From Symbiodinium natans (taxonomy: Eukaryota > Sar > Dinophyceae > Suessiales > Symbiodiniaceae), in NCBI GenBank assembly GCA_905221605.1, contig CAJNDS010000075.1, positions 89,501 through 153,500 of the forward strand: a DNA stretch of 64,000 nt, in the 5' to 3' direction. Positions 23,081 through 33,559 of the stretch are shown one piece after another. The first letter of the stretch is position 1; every line of letters begins with the position of its first letter. The translations under genes and the position numbers were made by a program. A model generated the notes under the pieces. That model worked only from the letters and a program-made list of their open reading frames with translations. It did not search any database and was not told the DNA's origin.

Positions 23081-23279
23081 AGTCAGAGGGCTTACGCCTT
23101 TTTTTTTAAAATAGACTTTTATAGTTTTATTGTTTTGCTTGAGGGACCACAAAAGGAAGCAGCAAATCGCTGTCAGATGAAATGGTCATGAAAACTCACG
23201 TAACTACATTGAGCTTGCTTGCTTTAGCAAGGGAACCGATCCAACCCCCGGCGACTTACATGTAACCTTGCGTTGTGGA

Positions 23280-23725
23280 TCGGTTTGTATGGGCGAGCGT
23301 TTCGGAGAGCTCCGCGGATCGGGATTGATCGCTGTCTTCGCGAGCGCGTGTGCGGCTGTGTGTGGAGGAGTGTAGAGTGCAGTGTGGAGTGTGGTGGTGA
23401 TGGTGGTGTGCGGTGCGTGGTGGATTAGGGTCGCGGTGTCTGGTGGTGTGTGGTGGTGGTGACGGTGGATGAGCGGTCGTTGCGTTACAGATCACAGTCT
23501 GCATGAGAATGTGTTCTCCGAAGCGCGTGTTTCGGAAAGCTCCGCGGACCTAGATCGCGTCCTCCATGAGCGCATATGTGTAACTTGCAGTGCGGTGCTC
23601 TGTTGTAGTGGTTATGGTGTTGGTGTGTGGTGGAGAGTGAATGTGTGCGGTGGAGTGTGGAGCGTGGGGTGTGGTGGTGGCGGTAGCGGTGGTATGCGCG
23701 TTGTGTCTTATCCATATCGGTGTCA
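23280..23725. repeat. Two diverged tandem copies of a ~230-bp GT-rich unit
   Basis: The motif tttcgga(g/a)agctccgcgga occurs near 23298 and 23530. Each copy is followed by a cgcg/gatcgcgt stretch and then a gtggtggtgt-rich tail, which indicates a tandem duplication with divergence. Confidence 0.5.
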
Positions 23726-24236
23726 ATCCAGGCTAGCTTTCGTTGTCTTCGCGTGGCATGCGTTTGTGGGCTTGGACTGGCGTCTTGAATGCCTAAACAA
23801 GGCAGCATAGCATGAGGCAGACGGATTTCGGCACGAAGGTTATCTTGAATGCGCTCACCGCACAAAAATGCTGATGGCCGGCGCGCTGTCGTTGCATTTT
23901 TCTGGGTTTGAGTGCTGTATAAGCGTAGCCTATCGCAGGAGTGAAAGAGCAACCGTGCATGCACACTAAGCCCGGAGCACCGAGACTCAGCCTAAGCGCA
24001 GAACCCCGAACCGAGGTTTCCAGTGAGCGTGGCTCCAAGTACACTTTGGGCAGCCTGCTGGACGCGGCGGTGCCAATCGCGTCACGGCGGCGCAAGAAGG
24101 CTCCCGAGACTCGGCAGATCCGAAGCCTTAAGCTTAAACTCAGGCTCAACAGGTGGTGAACTTCTGTAGAACGCAGGGAGCTTTTCTTAGGGGTGGAATC
24201 CAAGACAGCATTCCGCAAGTCGAGTTTCTGAACTCT

Positions 24237-25854
24237 CGGGGGGCCTTCCCGAGCCCCAGGAGCTTCGAGGAGACTGCCCCCTCTGCGGCCAATCTTTCCT
24301 GCAGAGTGTGCTGGAGGAGCACGTGGATCAGTGCCTCCGAGCTGCGCCGCCCGAGGCTACCCTTCAACCCTCAACCTACGAACGCTGTAGCCACCACAAA
24401 AAACCCGTTTTTGGATCCTGAATGACTTATAAATCCAGAACTCTACATACCCTGCAAAATCTTATATAAACCCTCAGCCCTAAGAGGCTGGGGCCACATC
24501 GGCCGAAGCATCGGAAGTCCCGGAGCTTCCCACGGAGCTCCTCGAAAGCCTGCTGCAGCTGGATCTCCCTGAGGCGAAAACCTTGAACCCTGAGCCCAAG
24601 CCCCCTGGCTCTTTGTAGGGATTGAGGGAATGAGGGCCCTACATATACCCTTCAAGGGATGATATGGGGGGCTTCATTCCCTCATTCCCTATTAAGAACA
24701 AGCCAGCAAGCCCTGAATGTCCCTCCTGAGCCCTGGACTTAGGAGGTTTAACCCCTAGTCCCAAGCAACTCGAGGCCGCTGCCGAGTTTTTCTGGTGCAT
24801 CTACGAACACCACGTGCAGAGCAAGAGTGTCCATGAGGCTTTTCGTCCGCAGAGCCGAGAGGATGAACCACCATAATCCCCAAACTTACCTGGGCAGTGA
24901 GTGTATTGGGGACTGAGTGTCCGCATGTTCGCAAGACTGAACTTTCAGACAGATCTTAGGGTAGTTCATGACATGGGCCTTTAATGGGTCCCTTGCCTTC
25001 TTTCAAGGGTTCTGATGGAATGGCCAATGGGTTGTGTAGCATGTGTAAGAGGCCAGGGGTCCCCTTGTAGGGCCCATGTTAAGCGACCATGTCACGAACC
25101 GCAGAAATGAGCAGGCAGAGTAGAAGATTGGGAAAGATCTCTGGCAAAGACTTAGATCCCACCGAGGCCTTCCTGGCAGCTCTCGAGGAGGCACTGGCCT
25201 GGGTGCCCGAGCCCGAGGAAGCTGAGAGCTCGGAAGGCTCGGAAAAGTTGTCCATTTTGTGCTGCAGTGCACATTGCTACCTTTTAGGTTGGAACAACAT
25301 TTTCGTGCAAAACAACATTTTCGTGCAAAACAAGAAGCCGCCCCACCACCCCTACGCTGCAGAGCTTTAGCACCCCCGTAAACGATGAACCCTGCAGACT
25401 CCAATCGTCGGAAGGCCCCGAGATGGAGGCCTGCCCCGTTTGTGGCGACCGCTTCCGGCTGGAAGTCATCCAGCAGCACGTGGAGGCCAGAGGCATCTCC
25501 AGCCGTTTCTGCACACGTGGCCCACGAACCTCTGTAGTCTCCATGGGCTTCTCTCCCCAAACCCAACGCAACCGTAACTGTCATTGTCATGGTCCCATGG
25601 TCCGCACGCACACGCGCAGGAGCACGCGCACATACGCGCACGCGCGCGCACTCGCACTCGCTTCCAGGGGAGTAACGAATCGGGCAACTCTTTGTGGAGC
25701 CTTCCGCTATTCCTTGCTAGGGACCGTAGAAGGCAGTGGCAGTCACAGCAACACAACAACACACCAAAACGCCAACACACCATCAAACAAGCAAACAAAC
25801 AAATAATCAAGCACACAAGCAAACAAGCCAACAAGCAAACAAGCCAACAAGCAA

Positions 25855-25894
<40 letters not shown>

Positions 25895-26840
25895 ACAAGC
25901 AAATGAACAAACAAACAGACAAACAGACAAACAGACAAACAGACAAACAGACAAACAGACAAACAGACAAACAGAGAAAGAGAAAGACAAAGACAAAGAC
26001 AAAGACAAAGACAAAGACACAGACACAGACACATATCATCGAACCCTGTGAGTCCTCAATCTTGAATATCCTCAACCCCACAGATTGCCGCAAGGACTGC
26101 TTGATGGCGGTTGAGCCTCTGGCTGCTCCACCTGTGCCCACGGCGCCCCCGGCGCCCGCGGCACCAGTGGCGCCGGCGCTGGCAGCGGTTTAGAGACCCA
26201 GATTTTGGGATTTGGGGGTTCAAGCTGTGGGGTTGAGTGCTGCATTTGGAACCACGCGCCCCCACCAGGTGCCTGCAAAGGTGCCGAAGCCGCCGGAGGA
26301 GAAAAAGGTGCCCAAGGCCCCCGAGGCGCCCGAGGTGCCCGAGGTGCCCGAGGCGCATGGGAACTGCCAAGCAACGCGCGCTTAGGTTTCCTCGATTTGT
26401 CGTGGAATTGAAGCCCTAAACAGCCTTAGCACACATGATGCCCCAGAGCAGCCAAGTCCCTAACTCCCACTTCAGGCACGCGGCCGATGGGCAAAAGCCA
26501 AGGCTCCCCCGGAGACTGCCCAGGAAGAGCCCGAGGGGATGGCCTCAGGGGTCACCAGTGTTGAGGGATTTGAGGGGGGCTTTGTGGCTGCCGCCGTGTG
26601 TAGCCTTGAGCCCTGCATCTGCAATTATCTTGCACATGTGCTTGATTAGAATCAGTAGCCACGCATGTCTTCTACGCCACATGTGCAAAGCCCAGTGTTG
26701 CGACATGCTGCGGCATGCTTCTGCATGCAGACTTGACAAGAATCCTACGAACCCCCTCGGCACGTCAGGAGCGCATCGCCCGGCTGAAAGCCGAGGCCAA
26801 GCAGGCCAAGGATGCGGCGAAGCAGCGGACAGACGGTGAA
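24237..26840 (+). CDS. Multi-exon protein with two UBZ-like zinc fingers and a Pro-rich segment
   Basis: Exon-like islands in one orientation: about 24237-24355 with CPLCGQSF, then EEHVDQC (C-x2-C-x11-H-x3-C); 24487-24575 (LPTELLESLLQLDLPE); 24775-24860 (AEFFWCIYEHHVQSKSV); 25120-25250 (DLDPTEAFLAALEEAL); 25400-25490 with CPVCGDRFRLEVIQQHVE (second finger, its last Cys in the next exon); 26085-26190 (Pro/Ala-rich); 26272-26380 (VPKPPEEKKVPKAPE); 26470-26550; 26765-26835 (ERIARLKAEAKQAKDAAK, helical). The finger spacing resembles Rad18/UBZ4-type ubiquitin-binding fingers. That suggests a ubiquitin-linked role, possibly in DNA repair, but this is inference. The start and end were not found and exon edges are approximate; low-complexity repeats interrupt at 25780-26035. 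Confidence 0.5.
24616..24691. repeat. 76-bp hairpin element, copy 1
   Basis: Begins tagggattgagggaatgag and ends cattccctcattcccta, so its ends are inverted repeats; the centre reads acccttcaaggga. A close relative lies at 54892-54968. It sits between two exons of the zinc-finger gene, so it is intronic. Confidence 0.5.
25780..26035. repeat. Graded microsatellite: caagcaaa to caaacaga to aaagac
   Basis: Tetramer and octamer units change step by step from (caag/caaa) through (acaaacag) to (acaaag) and (acacag). Long ORFs read through it on both strands are repeat artefacts. Confidence 0.5.
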
Positions 26841-27266
26841 AACATCGCGGTGTTGAAGGGGGGGTCCGGCAGTTTGGAGGTTAGACGGTTAAGACAGCTT
26901 AGAGTGTGGGCGGCGTAGAGCCCTTTAAGCATAGCACGAAGCCCCGAAAGGCACTCGACATGTAGAATGTTGCGAAAGCGTCTGGCTGCGCTCCCTTCCA
27001 CAATTTTGCAGCTGTGCGCAGCCGAAGCTTGTGGCGTAGACTTCCTAGTTTTAGGCTCAGGTCGTTGAACACGAGAGGGAGCCAGGATTCTGGCCCGCCT
27101 GGGCCCCACTTAAGCCTGCCAAATAGCTACATTCTGCAAGCCCCACTGGACCACCTGCCTCTGCCAGGGTGCTATCCTGCGCCCTCCAGCAGTCATGTCG
27201 GCACCTGCCTCAGACTTTGTGTTGGTCCCCTGGCCTCTGGTCTTGTGGTCCCATGGTCCCAGCACG

Positions 27267-27489
27267 AAACCTCGCGCGTCGAGACCGTCGAAACATCGAG
27301 CCCCGCCCCCACGTTAGAGGGGAACAAAATTGTCACGAAACCTCGCGCACGACCCTCCCCAACGTAAGAGGGGAACAAAACTGTCACGAGACTTCGCGCG
27401 TCATGGAGCCTGCTCCAACGGCGCGAAACCTCGCGCATCTTGACCGTCGAGACATCGAGCCGCGCCACAACGTAGAGGGGGACAAAATG
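27267..27489. repeat. Short tandem array with aacctcgcgc and aacgtagagggg motifs
   Basis: About four degenerate units of 40-70 nt. Most carry (a)acctcgcgc followed by aacgt(a)agaggggaacaaaa(c/t)tgtcacga, and two also carry a gaccgtcga.acatcgagcc block. The array is non-coding and I do not recognise the family. Confidence 0.5.
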
Positions 27490-28394
27490 GACCCTTGCAA
27501 GCATGGACCTAGATGCCAGCGCGAGCTGCGATGACGAGATCGTAGATCTAATCTCGCCGAGTGATACTCAGCACAACACCTGGACCTAAGCAAACCCCTC
27601 CATTGAAGAGGAGAACCCGTGTGCCCCGACTGGCAAAAAACTTCAAATCCCCGAGGCCCTTCTGATGGCGCGCCGCTCGCGGAAGAAGGGCTTCGGAGGC
27701 TTTTGATGTTTTTCTTGTGCTGTGCTTGTAGCCCCAACAACCCAGAACCCCAGTGCTAAAACCCAGGAGCCTCACCTCTGCAGCCTAACTCGTGAAGTCA
27801 GTGAAGAGCTTGAAAGTGAGAAGCCTGGACGTTGCCTGGAACCCCGCAGCTGATTGCGGCTCGAAGTATTGCAGGTACAAGTAGCTCCGTTTTTGAAACC
27901 CGTTTGGCTCGACTGAACAGCTCGACTCAACAGTCTCATCAGTCCCAAGGCCTTTCTCAGAGTTCTGTGCATGCCTGGCATGAGGGTAGGGGGGCACCTG
28001 ACAACTCCTGACCCGGAGCCGTCAATCACTAAATCCTCGATCCCGAATCGCTGCAAGCTCCTCAAATTCCTCAACGCCGCTGATCCCAATCCCCAATCCT
28101 TCATGTGCGACCCGAAGCCCCAAACCCTTCAGCTCTGGAAGGCCCTTCGTCATTGGTCCCCGTCCTCGGTCACTTCCTGCCTGCCAGTTATGCGCAGCCC
28201 TCAGATTTCCATACTGAAACATCCTCATCCCTAAGCCTCAAACGGACCACCCCCCCTATCTTCCCCGAAGACAACTGTGAGGCAATGGCCTCCTTCAAAC
28301 CCGGAAGGCCTGAGGTTCTGAACCCTGCAAAGACCAAAAGACCCACACTTGCACCCCGTACACAAGCTCCGAATCCCAAATCGTAACCCGCAGT

Positions 28395-31187
28395 GACCTT
28401 GTTGAATTGGCTGAAGAGGCCTGGGTAGGCTTCAGTGGCTTTGGTTTTTTTTTTTTTGCGGTTTTCACGGTTTGGGTATGTCGCAAATAGATGTGCAAGT
28501 CGCCTTATGAATAATGAATAATGCTTCTACGTTGATTCGGTGCATGAAGATAAGGCATTGTTTGAACTCACTCTTAGCGAGGCACTCCCGATAGTAGAAG
28601 CCCGAAGTTTATTGCACAAACCCACATCATTCCAAGACCCTTGGTGGGGGGAGGGGGTAGCTCTCTAGTTGGGGGTTTAGGGCATGAAGCTTCAAGGGCC
28701 TTTAAGCACTTTGCAGAGCCTCTTCAGCCCTGCGCTTGCCATGTATCGGACATTGGGGAAGCCATGTTTATTCTCTTCAGGGCTCCAAGGCTCATAAAGA
28801 CCCATAAAGATTCAAATAAAGTTTCAAAGGAGAATGCTGGTGAGTGCTGTTGATCTCAGTCGACTTTTCGCGTGTGGAATCAGAGAATAAGTTACAGAAA
28901 TACGTGGACCCGAAGGCTTCTCAAAAGACTAAGCACCCGCTTAAACACACATGTGCCGAGGCCGAACACAAACTGGTGGTGGCAAGGAATCGTGGCTGCT
29001 CAGAGTCAGGATTTGGGGTTGAGGGCGTCGCTCTTCAGGGTGTAGAAGAAATTGAGCAAAGGTCTCGTACCATCGCTTGGGCTCTAGTGTTTGGTCAGCA
29101 TAGGCACATGATTCATGCCCATGAGTAGAAGATGGCGCAATGCAAGATGGTCCAAGGACTTCACAGGTCCACCTGGAGGGGCGATAGTAGCAGTTGTGGT
29201 CGTTGCTGGTCAAGAAGCACAGCCTTGGTCTCAGGCGCACATGCAGCCAGCCCGCCGGTTCTGGCGTCGTCTCCTGCCGCCCGTGGCCGAAGCAACGAGC
29301 ACCACCCATCAACACCTTGAATCTCAGCAGCATTTGGACCCATTGATATCAAGAAAGGCCTTGTGTACAAGCAGTCAGTCTGTTCGATGTAAGGAAGGAC
29401 GTCGGGAACTGGACAGCAGTTCTTAGGCAAGCACTGTTCCGAGTTGAACTTGGGCAGAAGATCTCTGAAACTTCAACATTCGCCGTGGCATAGCGCCAGT
29501 GTTCACTGTGGCAGTGCAGAAACCACACCCCAACCTAGGCTATCCGGCTATCCCAGCCTGAAACATCGCAGTTCATGTTTTTGCAAGTTGGGCTGCCCAG
29601 AGAATGAGACATCAAATGCACTAACGCGGTCATCTCACCCAAAGCCCACCCCACACCACGTCAGCAAATCAGAAGTCAACAAGTCGAATATCTTTCCTTG
29701 CCCCGCAGCCGCACAAATCGTAAATCGTATGATTCCCCAGCCCCCAACAAGTCAAATGCAACAATCCCGCTGGAAAGTCCATGCGGAGTCATGAGTAAGC
29801 TTCCAAGTGTCTTCATCAGGGTACACCAAGTGACGCCAAACTCCATTCGAGCGGAACTTTGGGTTTGGCCCTCAACCCCTAACCCCCAACCCCTAACCCC
29901 TAACCCCTCACCCCTCACCCCTCACCCCTAACCCCTGACCCCTAACCCCTAAACCCTAAACCCCTAACCCCTAAACCCTAAACCCAAGTTTGAAGGCCTG
30001 GGCCCTGGGCGAGAGCAGCTGCTGACGCTGGCTCAAGCGTACCGCTGGTTTTCCCAGGTGCCAGCTGCCCAACGCCGCCGCGAAGCCGAATGCAGAAATC
30101 TAGATGTAGGTTTTAGGGTTTAGGATGAAGGGTTTAAGGTTGAGGGCTAAGGGCTTAAGACCCTGCAAAAACCTAAAATGTAGGCTCGGTTGAAGCGTCG
30201 GACTGGTTGGGGAGCAGGGTTATGGTTGCCGAAGATCTGCTTGTAGGCCACCCCCAAGTCTGTTCTGGATTCCGCGTGTAAAGTTTGCGGATAGGGTTTG
30301 GGGTTTAGGGTTTAGGGTTGGAGTTCACGGTTTTGAAATGCAGGGTTGTTTTGTTATATGGGGAATCTCGCTCAGGTGAGCATAACCAATGCCAAGATCC
30401 CACACGTAAACCCAAAGCCGCAAACATTCAAGCTCCAGCCCGAAATGCAAGGCCTGAATCCTGAACATCCAAGATAAACCCTGAACCCTGAAACCCTAAA
30501 CCCTAAACCCTAAACCCTAAACCCTACACCCTAAACCCTAAACCCTAAACCCTAAACCCTTAACCCTAAACTCTAAACCCTTGGACCATGCACTAAGGAA
30601 TGAAGAAGGCAAAGCTGGCGATGAGGAACGTCATCGCGGACAAAATCCTCGAGCACTGGACGGGCTTTGCAAACCATGAAGTGAGGGTCTGGAGTTTACT
30701 TGGAGGTTCATGGTACTTATCAACCAACTATAACTGTACTTCTAACCCACTTATACGCCCCTTAAGTGCCCTAATATGGTTATAAGTACAATTATAAGTG
30801 CAGTTATAATTGGTTAATACGTACCATGAACCTCCAAGTACGGTCTGTGAAATCCAGTTAAGCACCATAGACATTCGGAACTTCAGCCTCAGTGTGCCTT
30901 GAGTGGGCCGGGTTTTGGGTTTCTAGGGGTTGGGGCTTAAGGTCCACAAACCTCATGCTGCCTTGCTGTCACTGCGGTTGGCGGAAGCAGCTTCGGCCCG
31001 TAGATGCGCTGCTAGGTTTGCTATGTGCTAGACTCCGGGCGGACATAAGTGAGGCTTAGACGCCCTTTCCAAATTCAAATTTTCGCCCAAGCGCACCCCC
31101 TTCCCCCCTTGAACCGCAGGCCGGCGCTGGCCTCCGACAGGGAGCAATTGAAGTGGCACTTGCACGAGCTCTTCAGCCATGTGCCTT
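28395..31187 (+). CDS. Exon-like islands between telomere-like arrays; gene not recognised
   Basis: Islands that read as protein: about 28387-28422 (RSDLVELAEEAW, followed by a GT donor); 29988-30110 (FEGLGPGREQLLTLAQAYRW and PAAQRRREAECRNLDV); 30600-30685 (MKKAKLAMRNVIADKILEHW); 31119-31187 (DREQLKWHLHELFSHVP then a stop). The island at 29988 is bracketed by CCCTAAA-type repeats upstream and TTTAGGG-type repeats downstream, as at GUF1 exon 2. I cannot assign a family, and grouping these as one gene is inference. Confidence 0.5.
29873..29988. repeat. Telomere-like C-rich array before an exon-like island
   Basis: CCCCTAA/CCCTCA/CCCTAAA units, ending just before the island at 29988. The opposite type (ttttagggtttagg) starts at about 30110, right after the island. 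Confidence 0.5.
30478..30585. repeat. Telomere-like CCCTAAA array
   Basis: About a dozen near-perfect aaaccct units just upstream of the exon-like island at 30600. A short TTTAGGG run (30297-30318) lies further upstream in the same presumed intron, giving the opposite-ends arrangement. Confidence 0.5.
30697..30840. mobile_element. MITE-like element with 45-bp terminal inverted repeats
   Basis: Arm 30697-30741 begins tacttggaggttcatggtac. Arm 30796-30840 is its reverse complement with about 4 mismatches in 45. The 54-nt centre is AT-rich with a further partial inverted repeat. There is no coding capacity, so it is either a non-autonomous element or a long RNA hairpin. No clear target-site duplication was seen. 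Confidence 0.5.
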
Positions 31188-31796
31188 AGCTGTGCCATCT
31201 GGGAAAAGGATTCTGATTAAAGACAAGGTCGCATGATTTTTGCATCCACCTGCAAGAGACTTCTGAGCAAAAACCTTAAGCCTATATCAAGCTGTTTAGA
31301 CCCTAAACCCTGCATCCCGCCGCCGCCGCTGCCACCGTCCACCTCCACCTCCGCTGCCACTCACCTCCATGGTTCAGAGCGGACAGCAAATCGAACAGGG
31401 TGAGTTCTGAGAGTTTGTGGGCACTAAGGCAATGACCGTGCAAGAATCCAGGGAGCTCACGTGGCGACCTCAAGCTTTTGTCTCGAAAAGCCTGTTGTGT
31501 GCACCTTGGGATAAAACCTGGCATCCTACTTAAAGTGCAACAGTGCAAATGCATCCTCCTTTTCACTGTGAAGCTTTTGAACCTTAAGTTGTTGAACCGG
31601 TTACCCCTACAATCTCAGCGCGAGGCCGTGAGATGGGCTAGCATAGGCACTTGCTGGTTGGCACTTGCTGATTGTCGTCCTGTCTGTGTCTTGTTGGATA
31701 CTGTTAGCGGACCTACCAAGCGGACCGAGCCGGTGCTAACGAAATCAAGAAACCGCCGTCTTTCCGGGACCGAGCCTGGGTGTGTTATGCTGCAGG

Positions 31797-32315
31797 TCGC
31801 AGCTCATGACCTTCTGGGACCGCTTCATGGACTTTCAGCTGCACCTATCACCAGGTTCTGGTACTTAGGCCCTAGGTTCCCAGACCAAAGTTCCGAAGAC
31901 CCTGCCACAACAGCCTCAGCACAGCTTGAATACTGGGAGCAGTCAGCACGTTGCAGTATGGTGAGTTTTTGTCTTCTGGCTGTGCCCATGTGCTAGCCTC
32001 ATACATCACATACGGCGTTTCGAGGGGCCCACGCGCGCGCACGCAGACGCGCATGCGCAGGCGCACACGCACGCGCACACGCACACGCCCACGCACACGC
32101 ACACGCACGCGCGCACGCACACGAACACGCACACGCACACGCGCACGCGCACGCGCACGCGCATGCGCACGCGCACGCACACGAACCCCATACCCACGCA
32201 CCCCCACACCCACACNNNNNNNNNNNNNNNNNNNNNNNNNNNNNNNNNNNNNNNNNNNNNNNNNNNNNNNNNNNNNNNNNNNNNNNNNNNNNNNNNNNNN
32301 NNNNNNNNNNNNNNN

Positions 32316-32379
<64 letters not shown>

Positions 32380-33335
32380 CACACCACACACACACACCAC
32401 ACACACACACCACACACACACTCTTAGCACACACACACACTGATGCACACACACACACACACACACACTGATGCACACACACACACACTGATGCACACAC
32501 ACACACACACACACACACTGATGCACGCACACACACACAAATGCACACACACACACACTGATGCACGCACACACACACACACACTAATGCACACACACAC
32601 TGATGCACACACACACACACACACTGATGCACACACACACACTGGTGCACACACACACACACACTGATGCACACACACACACACACACACACACACTGAT
32701 GCACACACACACACACACACACGGATCCATCAGTTTTAGAGTTTCAGAATATGTGCAGCGAGTATGCTTTAGAAGAGGCCTCCTTGCGCTCAAAAACCTT
32801 GCATCTGTTTATTGGAAGGGAGCCCTCGGATTCAAGAATAAACGCGGTTCACGGAAGTTCAAGATCTGAGCTGCTGTCTTGCGAATTGTTCGATACCTTG
32901 CAATTCAACGCAAGTGTCTTGCTTTGGGCACATTCTGAGAGGGTTCCGGAATAAGGTGTAGGTTTTTCAGGGGTGTCTTCTTGTGACACTGTTCTCTTGA
33001 GGAGGAGCAGGGGCCCGAAGCGACAGCGTTGGCCTCAGTCGCTAGCCACGAGCTTGTGTCTGCACGGTTGGCCCTCAACCCTTCAGACCCGAAACCCTAA
33101 ACTCTTTCGTGCATATTTTCTGTGGGGTAGGGCCAGATTCTGCGCTTTTTCTGTCTTCATTTTTGGACTGGCAGGCGACTCGTCTCCGCCTCACGCAGCA
33201 AGCGGCTTACCGCCTCGAAGTACCACTGAACACAGCAGTGGATGTTCTGCAGACAGCTGAAGACGGAATGAAGAGGGTCCGACTGCTGCTACGCGATGCT
33301 GACGAGAAGGAGGCATGGGTGCTCCCTGAAGACCT
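31797..33335 (+). CDS. Exon-like islands flanking the CA array; gene not recognised
   Basis: About 31797-31850 reads [17 protein letters not shown] after an AG acceptor. About 33165-33330 reads [19 protein letters not shown], then [20 protein letters not shown] and [13 protein letters not shown], a charged, probably helical stretch. Both are + strand and may continue the gene ending or passing near 31.2 kb. The CA-rich array and the assembly gap lie between them, so continuity cannot be judged. Confidence 0.5.
32026..32724. repeat. CA/CG dinucleotide array with a 100-N gap
   Basis: (ac)n with cgc variants up to 32215, 100 N at 32216-32315, then (ca)n with periodic ctgatgcacacac units to 32724. 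The round gap size points to a scaffold join of unknown true length. The ORFs here are artefacts. Confidence 0.5.
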
Positions 33336-33559
33336 TCAGGCGGGACAGTGGAAGGGCGGTCTGGGACGGGTGGGAGGGGGGGGGACGTCCTTAAGTGCGT
33401 CCTTCATGTTTGCAGCTCCCTCCCGTTGAGAGTCAGCTGATGCTTCTTTTCAGCTTCCAGAACTGGTTGAGGATTCTGTCGTGCGCTGCAAGGGTGTCAC
33501 AAACCAACCAAGCTTTAGACCATGAGCCTTAAGCCCTGAATTGAGTTGCTGTCACAGTA

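Noticed and set aside
25466..26141. Cys/Leu/Val-rich minus-strand ORFs resembling membrane proteins
   Set aside because: Translation of the caagcaaa microsatellite; the + strand carries genuine exons on both sides.
31872..32722. Long CVCV/HTHT ORFs across the CA array
   Set aside because: Dinucleotide-repeat artefacts running through the N gap.
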